DNA of 64,000 nt from M55B129 sp964506505 (GTDB lineage: Bacteria; Bacillota; Dethiobacteria; DTU022). The stretch covers positions 1 to 64,000 of the forward strand of contig CAZDKY010000003.1 of assembly GCA_964506505.1 (NCBI GenBank), read 5' to 3'. The position numbers were made by a program, and so were the translations under genes. Of the stretch, positions 1 to 9,183 are shown one piece after another. Below the pieces are notes generated by a model, which was not told where the DNA came from, did not search any database, and saw only the letters and a list, made by a program, of their open reading frames with translations. Position 1 is the first letter of the stretch. Every line of letters begins with the position of its first letter.

Positions 1-87
1 TTTTAATTTTTGCTCCCTGATTTCCCGGGCAATAATCTCTTTAAGCTGAACATAGAGGCTAACGGGGGAACGATTTGATATTTGCAC
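1..87 (-). CDS. GntR-family transcriptional regulator (N-terminus only)
   Basis: Only the first 29 codons are inside the window; the gene runs off the left edge. It starts with GTG at 87, preceded by a good GGGAGG ribosome-binding site. The visible residues contain SPVSLYVQLKEIIAREI, which is the usual beginning of a GntR winged-helix domain (short segment, then helix 1, just before the PGDRLPSER region). Function beyond DNA binding cannot be told because the effector domain is outside the window. Confidence 0.7.
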   Translation of the reverse strand, partial: MQISNRSPVSLYVQLKEIIAREIREQKLK

Positions 88-234
88 TTTGAACCTCCCG
101 TAGAAAGAGATACAAGGATCATAAACAGAAATCCCTTAATTTACTATTAATTCTACAAATTATCGCCCATTCCTCCCCGGGGTAATAATTATGGGCAAAA
201 CTGTGGGATTAGAATGTTCGCCAAAAACCGGAGG

Positions 235-1965
235 TTAACCAGATAAACGGCGAAGGCGCAAATAGCTTTCTATTTTGGAGCAAGTGCGGGTATTAAATAC
301 ATCTGCTTTTTCCAACCAACCTTTGCGGGCCAGGGAAACACCCAGGCCGGTATGGGCAAAATCGGCGAGGCGATGCGCATCTGGGTTTATGGAAACCAGG
401 AGACCCATTTTTTTGACTTTTTTCAGGTGCCGCCAGTCCAGATCGAGGCGGGCGGGGTTGGCATTAAGCTCGAGAATAACTTTATGATTCCGGGCAGCTT
501 CAAAAACCTGCTCCAGATCAAGATGTGAACCTTCACGACCCAGGAGGAGGCGGTTGGTAGGATGGCCGAGCATGGTTACAAAGGGATGGGCCAGGGCTCG
601 CAGTATCCGGGCAGTCATCTTCTCCCGCTCCATAAACAGGCCAGAATGAACCGAGGCAATGACAAAATCAAGCTTTTCAAGAACTCTGTCGGGATAATCA
701 AGGCTACCGTCGGCCCGGATATCCGCTTCCACGCCACGTAGGATGGCAATGCCCTTATATTTTTCCCTCAACGCATCAATTTCTTCAGCCTGCTGCTGCA
801 AATCTTCCTCTTTAAGGCCGCCGGCATAAAAAGCAGACTGGCTGTGATCGGTGATCCCAACATATTCATAACCCGCATCAAGGCAATGGCGGACAATCTC
901 CTCCAGGTTGGCGGCGCCGTCACTGTATGTGCTATGAACATGAAATATACCGCGGATATCTTCTTCCTTGATAAGTTCTGGTAAAACATGCTGCTCGGCT
1001 GCTTCTATTTCCCCATTGTTCTCGCGCAGCTCGGGTGGGATCCAATCCAGCCCGAGCGCGGTAAAAAACTCTTTTTCATCACGGCAGACAATCAGTTCTT
1101 GCTCACGGAAAAGACCGTATTCATTAATTTTCAAGCCCATTTTCCTGGCCCGGCTGCGTAGGATGGTATTATGCTCTTTGCTGCCCGTAAAGTGGTGCAG
1201 GGCATAGGGGAATTGTTCTCGTTTGACGGCCCGCAGATCAACGTTGATCCCGGCTTTGAGCCGGACGGTTACTTTTGTATCACCGCGGGCAATTACTTCG
1301 TCAACAACCGGCAGATCGGCAACATACAGGGTCAGTCGATCCGGTTCATCAGCAGAAGCGACTATGTCAATATCCTTGACTATTTCGCTGAATCGCCTCA
1401 CGCTTCCGGCCAGGCTTATTTCGCCAAGGGCGGGGAATTTGACCAGGTGAGTAATAAAATCTTCGCCAATCCGGCGGGCTTCACTAATATAATAGCGTCC
1501 GCGGTTGCGGCGCAGGAATTCAATACCTTCCAGAATATTTTCCTGTGTTTTCAGGCCAAATCCCTTGAGATTGACCAGGCGGTTTTCGCGACAGGCATAC
1601 TCAAGTTCAGCCAGGGTAGTAATTCCCAGCATGTCGTAAAGCGCTTTTACCTTGCGCGGTCCCAGGCCGGGAATTTTTAAAATTTCAAGGAGGCCGCCCG
1701 GCACACTAGTTTTAAGCTCTTCATAATATGAGAGGCGCCCGGTAAGAACCAGTTCTTTTAACTTATCATCAAGGGCGGAGCCAATGCCCTTGACCTCCTG
1801 CAGTTTATCCTCGCGGACAAGCCTTGCCAGCTCTTCCTCACCGATCATCTCAACAGTACGAGCAGCGCTGAAATAAGCCCTGCTTTTGAAGGGGTTTTCC
1901 CCTTTCAGCTCAAGCAGAGTCCCGATCTCCTCGAGTATTTTTGCCACCGCAAGCCGTTTTCCCAT
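235..1965 (-). CDS. polX: PolX: family X DNA polymerase with PHP domain
   Basis: A DNA polymerase/3'-5' exonuclease of the bacterial PolX type, thought to act in base excision repair and gap filling. The N-terminal half has the helix-hairpin-helix region (IPGLGPRKVKALY) and the polymerase-beta-like nucleotidyltransferase (AGSVRR, then DIDIVAS with the metal-binding aspartates). The C-terminal third is a PHP domain starting with HVHSTYSDG and including GITDHSQS and SVHSG. I prefer the ATG at 1965 (576 aa, the usual length, with AGAGG upstream); an in-frame extension to an ATG run at 2031 exists but has no clear ribosome-binding site. It stands alone on the minus strand, downstream of the small unknown gene at 2146-2460. 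Confidence 0.93.
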   Translation of the reverse strand: MGKRLAVAKILEEIGTLLELKGENPFKSRAYFSAARTVEMIGEEELARLVREDKLQEVKGIGSALDDKLKELVLTGRLSYYEELKTSVPGGLLEILKIPGLGPRKVKALYDMLGITTLAELEYACRENRLVNLKGFGLKTQENILEGIEFLRRNRGRYYISEARRIGEDFITHLVKFPALGEISLAGSVRRFSEIVKDIDIVASADEPDRLTLYVADLPVVDEVIARGDTKVTVRLKAGINVDLRAVKREQFPYALHHFTGSKEHNTILRSRARKMGLKINEYGLFREQELIVCRDEKEFFTALGLDWIPPELRENNGEIEAAEQHVLPELIKEEDIRGIFHVHSTYSDGAANLEEIVRHCLDAGYEYVGITDHSQSAFYAGGLKEEDLQQQAEEIDALREKYKGIAILRGVEADIRADGSLDYPDRVLEKLDFVIASVHSGLFMEREKMTARILRALAHPFVTMLGHPTNRLLLGREGSHLDLEQVFEAARNHKVILELNANPARLDLDWRHLKKVKKMGLLVSINPDAHRLADFAHTGLGVSLARKGWLEKADVFNTRTCSKIESYLRLRRLSG

Positions 1966-2145
1966 CAAGCCTGTCCTCTTTACTGTTAAATTATCTCCCA
2001 AATACGCATTTACAGATTCGGACATCATCATCTTAACTCATTCTTGAACCGGCAACAAGGTATCTGTCTTGCAGATAAATTGAGGACCCGGCCAACCGGA
2101 ACACAGGTGTTGAGCTAATACCAAATGTAAATATAAATCATAATA

Positions 2146-2460
2146 TTAACCCGGTATCCAAATTCTATCGGTTTTTACCATTTCCGCCGTGCTTTTAAAA
2201 AGCAGCGGTTCCTTTAATCTGGTATAAAAAATAAATCCCCGGTAGGAAGTTAAATACTGATAACTGGTACTGATGAACGTGCTTTTCCTGGCAATGATGA
2301 GCGGTTTTTCACAGTGATCGACAATGCTCCTGAAGGCCTCCGGTTCCACTTTTACTATGGCCCCCGAGGCTTTGTTTGCCTCTGCTATTATAGCAGCCGC
2401 TGCTGCGGCACCACCACCGCCGTATTTGCATCTTATCTTTTCCACTAGCATAATTTTCAT
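2146..2460 (-). CDS. Small conserved-looking protein of unknown function
   Basis: A protein of about 104 aa that I do not recognise. It begins MKIMLVEKIRCKYGGGG, followed by an alanine-rich stretch, and has no signal peptide or clear membrane segment. The start is well supported by an AGAGGTG ribosome-binding site directly upstream; a GTG one codon earlier is also possible. It lies between the M20 peptidase and polX on the same strand, with gaps of about 50 and 180 bases, so it may share transcription with the peptidase. The Gly/Ala run next to a single cysteine is the only distinctive feature. Confidence 0.6.
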   Translation of the reverse strand: MKIMLVEKIRCKYGGGGAAAAAAIIAEANKASGAIVKVEPEAFRSIVDHCEKPLIIARKSTFISTSYQYLTSYRGFIFYTRLKEPLLFKSTAEMVKTDRIWIPG

Positions 2461-2513
2461 CACCTCTTTGCAAATTAATCAATAAAACCAGGACTTCCCG
2501 GATACACTTTTAA

Positions 2514-3803
2514 TTAGACGTTTATTTTCCCCCCGCACCAGCGGACAATCATCAGCGCAATTGAGACGACCGCTTCCATGACCTCATCCACGGTAATATA
2601 TTCGTTGACGGTGTGGGCACGGGTTACGTCTCCGGGACCGTACAAAACTGTAGGAATGCCGCCATAAAGCCTGAAGATACGCAGATCCGATCCGTAAGTA
2701 ACCGCCTCTAAACGGGCTTTACGTTTCAAGGCCTGGATATGACAGTCAGCCAGCGTGGATACAAATTCGCTGTCGGAAGGAGTATCAGCCGGCTCAAACA
2801 GCCCTTCGTACCATTCCACCAGAGGGGGATGATCCTTTAACCAGGGATCACCGGCGGCAGCTTTTTGAACGGTTTCTTCGAATTCGCGGTGCATCTCTTC
2901 CACGGTTTCCCCGGGGAATATACCCATCCGCCCGTGAGTTTCGAGCCTGTCGGGAACGCTGGATGGCCATTCGCCTGCCTCGACAATGCCTACACTGAAT
3001 GGAGCCACGTTGGCGGGATTTTCATAAAGTGAATTATTGTAACGGGCATGCCGGTATAAATCCATTTCTTTTAAAGCTTTATAAATAAGATAAAATTTGT
3101 CTATGACATTGATGCCCCTGTAAGCCATACAGGCATGAATGGACCGCCCTTTGACGGTGATTTTAAAGGTATGGCAGCCCGACTGGACTGGGCAGATATT
3201 CAGTTTGGTCGGTTCCAGAATGATACAGCCGTCGGCGGTAAGCCCGGTATTAATAAGAGCAAAAGCACCACAACCACCGGTTTCCTCCCCGCATACACTG
3301 GTTAAGATTAGATCCCCATAATTGGCAAACCCGAGGTTCCGGAGAACTTTTACCGCCGTTATTGCTGCTGATAGTCCCCCTTTCATGTCCAGCGATCCGC
3401 GGCCGAAAATTTTATTGTCCCTGCAGCAACCACTCAGGGGATCTTCTGTCCAGAGTGAAAGATCACCAGGCGGTACAATATCAACATGGCCGTTCAGAAT
3501 CAGCGAATGGCCGGGATTGATAGAACCTGATTTCCCTGCCCTCAGGGTGCCCATCAGGCTGTAGCGCCGTTCATAGGGATAGCCGTCGTCACTGAAACCC
3601 TTATACCTGGAAAGTTTCTCCGGTTCCACCTTCACCAGCTCTGTTTCCAGGGCCAGCCCGGCCATTATCTCACGGATGTAAAGCTGGATTTCTTCGGACT
3701 CTCCTGAATAGCTGCCAAACTGAACCAGTTTGCTGATGAGGTCAATAAGGTACTGCCTGTTTTTAGCAACCTCTTTTTTAATTGTAGTGGTTATTTGATC
3801 CAC
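2514..3803 (-). CDS. M20-family metallopeptidase / deacylase (ArgE/DapE type)
   Basis: A 429-aa cytoplasmic zinc-dependent amidohydrolase of the M20 family (acetylornithine deacetylase, succinyl-diaminopimelate desuccinylase, carboxypeptidase relatives). The diagnostic motifs are LNGHVDIVPPGD (first metal histidine and catalytic aspartate), GRGSLDMKGG (bridging aspartate), CGEETGGCG (catalytic Glu pair) and ILEPTK. The dimerisation insert follows, and the last metal histidine is in RAHTVNEY near the end. Start appears to be GTG at 3803 with only a weak ribosome-binding site. No neighbouring arginine or lysine genes point to a substrate, so acyl-amino acid versus dipeptide cannot be decided. 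Confidence 0.88.
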   Translation of the reverse strand: MDQITTTIKKEVAKNRQYLIDLISKLVQFGSYSGESEEIQLYIREIMAGLALETELVKVEPEKLSRYKGFSDDGYPYERRYSLMGTLRAGKSGSINPGHSLILNGHVDIVPPGDLSLWTEDPLSGCCRDNKIFGRGSLDMKGGLSAAITAVKVLRNLGFANYGDLILTSVCGEETGGCGAFALINTGLTADGCIILEPTKLNICPVQSGCHTFKITVKGRSIHACMAYRGINVIDKFYLIYKALKEMDLYRHARYNNSLYENPANVAPFSVGIVEAGEWPSSVPDRLETHGRMGIFPGETVEEMHREFEETVQKAAAGDPWLKDHPPLVEWYEGLFEPADTPSDSEFVSTLADCHIQALKRKARLEAVTYGSDLRIFRLYGGIPTVLYGPGDVTRAHTVNEYITVDEVMEAVVSIALMIVRWCGGKINV

Positions 3804-4139
3804 TGATCATTCTTCGTCCTTTCTGCAATTTTTCTATTCCTTTTTATGTAATTATATGATCCCGGCTAACTTTTCACAGTCCAGCAACTCCTATTTCAGA
3901 TCTATTCCCGCCGTCTTGCCATGATTGTTTTCCTTTAAACTTGCAGGAGAATTAACTGGAGACAGTCTTAGTTTATCATACTTTACAGTGTGGCAAAATC
4001 GAAGATGACGGTTCTTCTACCTAGAAATAATCAATCCAGCGCAGCTATATTTGAGAGGAAAACAGGAACTTGAGAAAGAGTTATTGAATATTAAGAAAGT
4101 CCAACCAGGACAGCCAATCGTTATTAGGAGGATTCACTT
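3804..4139. other. Intergenic region between divergent genes
   Basis: This 336-bp gap separates the M20 peptidase (minus) from the PurL-like gene (plus), so it should hold both promoters. I see no strong consensus pair and no stem-loop. The right end carries a clear AGGAGG ribosome-binding site for the gene at 4140. An open frame without a normal start codon runs into that gene and ends in a TGA that overlaps its ATG; I do not call it a gene. Confidence 0.4.
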
Positions 4140-5234
4140 ATGAATACTGTTGAAAAGGCTTTAATGCACGGACTTTTTATCCATCTTCATCACAACATTG
4201 ACAAGGCTATTGATTTCTCGGTTTTTAAAAAGCTCAATGAAACGGTGGCCCAAGAATCACCGGGCAGGCTCCTCATTGGCCCTGATGCCAACGATGATGC
4301 CGCCGTATTCCAGATGCCCGGTGATGAAGGACTGGTGGTTGCCAAAATGGAAAGCCATTGCTCTCCCTGCGTACCCCGGCCCTATGACAGCGCGGCTACC
4401 GGTGCCGGAGGGGCGATGCGTGACGTAATAGCCATGGGCGCCCGTCCGCTCTTCCTGCTCGATTTTATCGGCACCCGCCCCCTTGACGAAGAGGTAATTG
4501 TCGGACCCTGCGGATTTAAAGGAAAGTGCACCTGTGGCGAATGCAAAACGATGACCAGCGGGGAAAGGGTAACCCTGATAGTTAAAGGAATCCGGGACAT
4601 GTGCGAAAACATGGGGGTTTTCGTTGTCGGCGGCGGATTGTCAACATCCTTCAGTGACATTGTCCCAGCCGTGGTGGCCGCAGTGATCGGTAGAATGACA
4701 GTGGACGAACCGCTGACCAAACCGGCCAAGAAGGCGGGAGACTGTCTGATTATTGTCGGTCGGACAGGCAATGATGGAAATGATACCCTCTACCGGGCCG
4801 GCCTGGCTGAAGTGATGCGCCCGGCAGTGGCTTTGTTTGCTGAAGAAAGAACAACTATGGAAGCATCCCTGGCCGCCATCAAAACAGGCTTAATCAATGC
4901 CTGTTCCGACCTCGGCGCAGCAGGAATCGGCGCCGCGGTAAGCGAATCGGCGCGTTTTGGCGGGCTCGGGGCACGTGTAGACCTGGCCAGGGCCCCGGTA
5001 AACATGGAAGGCCTTACTCCGGAAGAAATCCTAATCTGCGAAACACAGGGCCGGATGCTCTTCCAGGTAGCTCCGGAAAATGCAACTACTGTTCTTGAAA
5101 CACTAAAATCGGAAGGAGCTCCGGCAGCTGAAATCGGCACAATTACTGAAGGCAAGGAAGCCATATTTACTTTTGAAGGCAGTGAAGTAGCTCGCATTCC
5201 GCATGAACCACCGGCGGAACTTTTCGAGGATTAG
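4140..5234 (+). CDS. AIR synthase-like (PurL-paralogous) protein with cysteine cluster
   Basis: A 364-aa protein of the PurM/PurL/SelD/HypE/ThiL ATP-binding superfamily. The N-terminal half matches the PurL pattern: ESHCSPC where PurL has ESHNHPS, then SAATGAGGAMRDVIAMGARP. The C-terminal AIRS_C half includes IIVGRTGNDG and SDLGAAGIGAAV. It is much shorter than PurL and carries an extra segment CGFKGKCTCGECK plus the two cysteines of ESHCSPC, suggesting a metal or iron-sulfur site. Its active-site replacement and lack of purine neighbours argue against a normal role in purine synthesis. The start has a strong AGGAGG site; its stop overlaps the end of the convergent PilZ gene by four bases. 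True reaction unknown. Confidence 0.75.
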   Translation: MNTVEKALMHGLFIHLHHNIDKAIDFSVFKKLNETVAQESPGRLLIGPDANDDAAVFQMPGDEGLVVAKMESHCSPCVPRPYDSAATGAGGAMRDVIAMGARPLFLLDFIGTRPLDEEVIVGPCGFKGKCTCGECKTMTSGERVTLIVKGIRDMCENMGVFVVGGGLSTSFSDIVPAVVAAVIGRMTVDEPLTKPAKKAGDCLIIVGRTGNDGNDTLYRAGLAEVMRPAVALFAEERTTMEASLAAIKTGLINACSDLGAAGIGAAVSESARFGGLGARVDLARAPVNMEGLTPEEILICETQGRMLFQVAPENATTVLETLKSEGAPAAEIGTITEGKEAIFTFEGSEVARIPHEPPAELFED

Positions 5235-5899
5235 TAACGCATCATCTGGCGCTGGAAGAGATAATTTTTCAAGACTTCCAGCATGGTGGAAGAAATTTCT
5301 TTTATATCAATGGCAAAGCCTGTTTTCCCTTTGTCCGGTACTTTATAGAGCCTTGTTATTTCACCAGTCATCGAAAGCTCTGTCTCTCCCGGAAGGTGAA
5401 CAGCCACTGCCAGCAGGGCCCCTTCTTTTAACTGCGGTTCTGAGAACATAACTCCGCTGATGCCGCTCAGGGAAATATCAAGGATCTGTCCAGTCACCGG
5501 TTTTTCTCCCGCCCTGGTAAAATGGCATGGTAAATCGGCGCTGAAACGGGTAAAGCGGCGCATGGAAGTTTTGCCTATTTCTCGTGGTTTGCTGCAGATC
5601 AGAAGGGGCGTTTTACCGGGACGGTTTTCAATAACAAAAACGTTGGTTACATAGACCTGATTTAAAGATTCTTCAAGACGGCGAAGGGTCAATTCCTGAC
5701 CTTCCTGGATGGAAACCGGAATGTTATTGGCGATGGGCGTCTGCAACACCAGATATTCGCTCTCAATATCCTCTATCTTCGTGTCGAACCGTTTGATGAT
5801 GCCGCCGTTGACAGCAAATTCCATGGTGACAGTTGAACCGGGTTTAAATGCTTTATCAAGCAGTGGATCTTCGATCATCAAACTCACCCTCACCCTCAA
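5231..5899 (-). CDS. PilZ-domain protein (YcgR-like c-di-GMP effector)
   Basis: A 222-aa protein with an N-terminal YcgR/PilZN-like beta domain (about residues 1-105) and a C-terminal PilZ domain. The c-di-GMP motif is present: RRFTRF supplies the arginines and DISLSGISG the (D/N)xSxxG element. Proteins of this build bind c-di-GMP and in flagellated Firmicutes act as a flagellar brake or in surface behaviour. No motility genes are nearby, so the target is unknown. Its last bases overlap the convergent PurL-like gene. No obvious signal peptide. Confidence 0.88.
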   Translation of the reverse strand: MRVRVSLMIEDPLLDKAFKPGSTVTMEFAVNGGIIKRFDTKIEDIESEYLVLQTPIANNIPVSIQEGQELTLRRLEESLNQVYVTNVFVIENRPGKTPLLICSKPREIGKTSMRRFTRFSADLPCHFTRAGEKPVTGQILDISLSGISGVMFSEPQLKEGALLAVAVHLPGETELSMTGEITRLYKVPDKGKTGFAIDIKEISSTMLEVLKNYLFQRQMMRY

Positions 5900-6154
5900 T
5901 ATATAACTCCGAATTATTTACTTTAGGTACCTGGTGCTTATACAGTACAGTTATGGTTTCTTCTGTACCGGAAGATTAAATCCTGCCCTAATTGACAAGC
6001 AAAAAAAATTTATGGGGTTTATCAGGTAATATTCCGGCTTCCAGGTGGATCTATGTTCTTTTTTAACTCCGTTCTATTGGTCTGAAAAATACGAAGCATA
6101 CCAGTGACAATCACATTTTTAATGGCGGCCTATTCTTGGAACCTGCCATCTCAG

Positions 6155-7528
6155 TTAATTTTCCTCCATCCGGGCAAGCTGCTGCTGACCGGATGATCCT
6201 AACATTTTCATTTCCCGGCGGAAGAGAAAAAAGGTAACCAGGAAAGCAATTAGGTCGCTTGCCGGGCGGGCAATCCAAACTCCGTTTAAACCGAAGGCCC
6301 CGGAAAATATGAACAGCAAGGGGATGAATACAAGTAGCTCCCGTAATACAGAAAGGAGCAAGGAAGGCCAACCGCGGCCGGCAGCCTGAAAATATGTGGT
6401 AAAAGTTATCTGGGCGGCGATAGTGGGAAACATTATTACCATAATCCGCAGGGCATAGCTGCCCAGTTCGATCAACTCCGCTTCCCGGCTGAAAATGCTT
6501 AAAAATAGAGACGGCCATGTGAAATAACAAACCCCTAAAAAAGTCACCACGGTGATACTGATAAATAAGCCCTTGCCAATGGCTTCCCGAATGCGGCCCG
6601 GTTTTCTTGCTCCGTAATTATACCCGATGATGGGCAGTAACCCCTGGGAAACCCCTATCACAGGCATCAGGGCAAACATGATCAGGCGAAAGATGAGACC
6701 CAGGGCGGCGATGGGCAGGTGGCCGTATGCAGCCAGAATATTATTGGCAATCATGAGAGAGACATTTGTCGAAGCTTGCAGGATCATGGCCGGAAACCCG
6801 ATTATGTAAATTTGACGAATTGTATAGGAATGGGGAATCAGCGAAGACCAGTTTATCTTTATTTCTCCCCGCCCGGTAATAAAAAAATGGAGCATGATGA
6901 TAACCCCAATAATCTTGGCCAGCACAGTAGCCAGTGCAGCCCCCTGAACCCCAAGACCCAGGGTAAAAATAAAAATTGGGTCAAGAACAACGTTGACAAC
7001 TGAAGAAATGATCATAATCTGCATTGATAGGGTAGGCCGACCTACCCCACGGACAACATTATTCAAAGCCATTAGCAGGAAAAGCATCATTGATCCGGTG
7101 GTAATTACTATTACATACTCTCCCGTCAATCCCATGATTTCGGGAGTTGCTCCGAAAATGGCAAGCAGGGGGCGGAGAAACAGGAAACCGGCGGCAGCAA
7201 CAATTATTCCTGCTATAACAGACAGAGTGATAACCTGGCCAACCGTCCGCCGGGCAATTTCTTTCTGACCGGCGCCGAGGGATCGCGATATCAGGGATGC
7301 AGCCCCAACGCCGGTGCCAATGGCAAAAGCACCCAGCATCATCTGAAAGGGAAAAGCGATGGAAAGAGCGGCAATGGCTTCACTGCCCAGCATACCGACA
7401 AAAATTGTATCAACAATATTATAAGTGGCCATTACCAGCATGCCGGTTATAGCCGGAACTGAAAATCGAACCAGAAGCCTGGCAATTTTGTCGCTACCCA
7501 GCTGTCCCGTATCATTTTCCGTCTGCAA
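6155..7528 (-). CDS. MATE-family multidrug/cation exporter
   Basis: A 457-aa integral membrane protein with about twelve hydrophobic segments in two homologous halves, typical of MATE (NorM/MepA/DinF class) transporters that exchange Na+ or H+ for drugs or metabolites. The N-terminal segment with FSVPAITGMLVMATYNIVDTIF is the classical MATE start, with the VDTIFVG motif in helix 1-2. It ends with a charged tail. It is monocistronic on the minus strand; the divergent HAD phosphatase begins 150 bp away. The substrate cannot be predicted. Confidence 0.93.
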   Translation of the reverse strand: MQTENDTGQLGSDKIARLLVRFSVPAITGMLVMATYNIVDTIFVGMLGSEAIAALSIAFPFQMMLGAFAIGTGVGAASLISRSLGAGQKEIARRTVGQVITLSVIAGIIVAAAGFLFLRPLLAIFGATPEIMGLTGEYVIVITTGSMMLFLLMALNNVVRGVGRPTLSMQIMIISSVVNVVLDPIFIFTLGLGVQGAALATVLAKIIGVIIMLHFFITGRGEIKINWSSLIPHSYTIRQIYIIGFPAMILQASTNVSLMIANNILAAYGHLPIAALGLIFRLIMFALMPVIGVSQGLLPIIGYNYGARKPGRIREAIGKGLFISITVVTFLGVCYFTWPSLFLSIFSREAELIELGSYALRIMVIMFPTIAAQITFTTYFQAAGRGWPSLLLSVLRELLVFIPLLFIFSGAFGLNGVWIARPASDLIAFLVTFFLFRREMKMLGSSGQQQLARMEEN

Positions 7529-7678
7529 AGTTCAACCTCCGGCAAATATTTCCACTAACTTTTCAGCGCAGGGATAGATTCATTTTACGCCTGATCATAA
7601 ATGCACGCAAGGGAAGGAATTTGACCTCTCCGGAGCCAATAAGAAGAAAAGCCTGAAGAACTGAGGAGACATAAATTA

Positions 7679-8338
7679 ATGGGAAAGCTTTCTTATAATA
7701 CTATTCTGTTTGATCTCGACGGGACTCTGACCGATTCCGCTGCGGGGATCACCCGCTCGGTCAGCTTTGCCCTGCAAAAATTCGGCATGCTGAGAGAACC
7801 GGAAACCCTCACATCATTCATTGGTCCTCCCCTGCAGCTTTCTTTTCAGAAGGAATGCGGCTTGAGTGAACCCGATGCCCTACTTGCTGTGAAGTATTAC
7901 AGGGAATATTATCGGGATCGCGGTATTTATGAAAACCGGCTTTATCCCGGTGTTCCGGAAATGTTGAATAAATTGAAAGAAAGAGGAGCAAAACTTTGCC
8001 TGGCCACTTCAAAACCGACTGTATTTGCTGAAAAAGTGCTCGACCATTTTAAAATTGCCCATTTTTTTATTCACGTTGCCGGCAGCAATCTTGATGGCAG
8101 CAGAGTCGAGAAAAAAGAGATTATTGCCCACGTGCTCAGCATGGCCGGTTCGGCAGAGGATGGACGACCGGTGATGGTGGGCGATCGTGAACATGATATC
8201 TTCGGCGCTCACCACTGCGGGCTGTCCTCAATTGCTGTCACCTACGGCTACGGCTCCCTGGAAGAACTCAATGCCGCCCGCCCAAACCACGTTGTCACTA
8301 CAGTAAAAGCCCTGGAAGGTTTGCTGCTGGCAACATAG
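7679..8338 (+). CDS. HAD-superfamily phosphatase (Gph/PGP-like)
   Basis: A 219-aa HAD hydrolase of subfamily I with a helical cap. Motif I is FDLDGTLTDS, with nucleophile Asp and acid/base Asp two residues on. Motif II is in CLATSKPT, motif III lysine follows in the VEKKEI region, and motif IV is MVGDREHDI. The best match in general appearance is phosphoglycolate phosphatase or the 5'-nucleotidase-like members, which remove phosphate from small metabolites. It is divergent from the MATE exporter and stands alone. Confidence 0.9.
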   Translation: MGKLSYNTILFDLDGTLTDSAAGITRSVSFALQKFGMLREPETLTSFIGPPLQLSFQKECGLSEPDALLAVKYYREYYRDRGIYENRLYPGVPEMLNKLKERGAKLCLATSKPTVFAEKVLDHFKIAHFFIHVAGSNLDGSRVEKKEIIAHVLSMAGSAEDGRPVMVGDREHDIFGAHHCGLSSIAVTYGYGSLEELNAARPNHVVTTVKALEGLLLAT

Positions 8339-8513
8339 CTACCCGTCAGACTGCTTCTAACCAGGGTTTAATGATAAACACTCGAATTAAATTCAGGCTG
8401 AGAGTAATGATGCTGCCTGTTTTGCAAAGGCATCTATTTACGAAAATCCAGTGAATGGAAAATACTCCCGGATTTCGCCGGAAAATGATCTTTTAAAGGG
8501 ACGCCCGATGATG

Positions 8514-8519
8514 TATAAT
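8514..8519 (+). promoter_or_regulatory. Probable -10 element of the fmdE-like gene
   Basis: A perfect TATAAT lies 40 bases before the start at 8559. The corresponding -35 position (TTTTAA) is poor, which would suit an activated or weak promoter. Confidence 0.45.
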
Positions 8520-8531
8520 AACACTGATTAG

Positions 8532-8545
8532 ATAATTTGTAACAC
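8532..8545 (+). promoter_or_regulatory. Operator-like half site shared with 9181-9194
   Basis: The 14 bases ATAATTTGTAACAC just downstream of the TATAAT are present again as their exact reverse complement at 9181-9194, before the next gene. The position around +10 would allow repression. The binding protein is unknown. Confidence 0.45.
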
Positions 8546-8558
8546 CAGGGAGGCCCTT

Positions 8559-9161
8559 ATGATCCGAACAATGCCGGAATGGGATAATGTAGTTGCTTTC
8601 CACGGCCACAGATGCATGGGGCTGGCAACCGGGTACCGGGTCGCTGAGGCAGCTCTTCAAGCACTGCAGAGCGGGCGGGACATTGATGAAGAGCTTGTGG
8701 CCATCGTTGAGAATGACAGCTGCGCCGTAGATGCGATCCAGTATGTAACAGGCTGTACCCTGGGCAAGGGCAACCTTATTTTAAGGGATTATGGCAAACA
8801 GGCCTATAATTTCGCCCGCCGCAGTGACGGGAAAGCGGTGCGGCTAATTCCCCGCAACCGTGAAGGGAAATCCCAGCATGAGCTCAACGAACTGCGGCGC
8901 AAAATTTTGGTCGGAAATCCAACCGATGAAGAACGCGAACGTTTTGCCGCCCTGAATGCCCGGGCAATTTCCGAATACCTGGTCTCTCCCCTGGAAGATG
9001 TGGTTAAAATTAAGAATACAGCCATCAAGCTGCCGGAAAAGGCACGTATATTCAATTCCATCACCTGTGCCGAATGTGGAGAAAATGTTATGGAGCCACG
9101 GGCCCGGGTTAAAAATGGACAGATGGTCTGTATACCCTGTGCCGATTCTTATGAGCGCTGA
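8559..9161 (+). CDS. FmdE-family protein with C-terminal zinc ribbon
   Basis: A 200-aa protein of the FmdE family (named after a protein co-purified with molybdenum formylmethanofuran dehydrogenase). The FmdE core is seen in FHGHRCMGLATGYR near residue 15 and NDSCAVDAIQYVTGCTLGKGNL near residue 50, with conserved histidine and cysteines that form a metal site. The C-terminus has a CxxC...CxxC ribbon (CAECGE and CIPC). Family members are found beside molybdate, tungstate or nickel uptake genes and molybdo/tungsto-enzymes; here an ABC importer and an aldehyde ferredoxin oxidoreductase follow. The exact biochemical role is not established. The start has an AGGGAGG site. Confidence 0.85.
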   Translation: MIRTMPEWDNVVAFHGHRCMGLATGYRVAEAALQALQSGRDIDEELVAIVENDSCAVDAIQYVTGCTLGKGNLILRDYGKQAYNFARRSDGKAVRLIPRNREGKSQHELNELRRKILVGNPTDEERERFAALNARAISEYLVSPLEDVVKIKNTAIKLPEKARIFNSITCAECGENVMEPRARVKNGQMVCIPCADSYER

Positions 9162-9183
9162 TCATTTTTTTAATAATGCCGTG

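Noticed and set aside
1171..1680. 169-codon plus-strand frame opposite polX
   Set aside because: It is antisense to a clear PolX coding region, lacks family motifs and a ribosome-binding site.
4006..4141. Open frame ending in TGA over the ATG of the PurL-like gene
   Set aside because: About 44 codons without ATG or GTG and without a ribosome-binding site; one TTG exists but is not supported. Probably chance.
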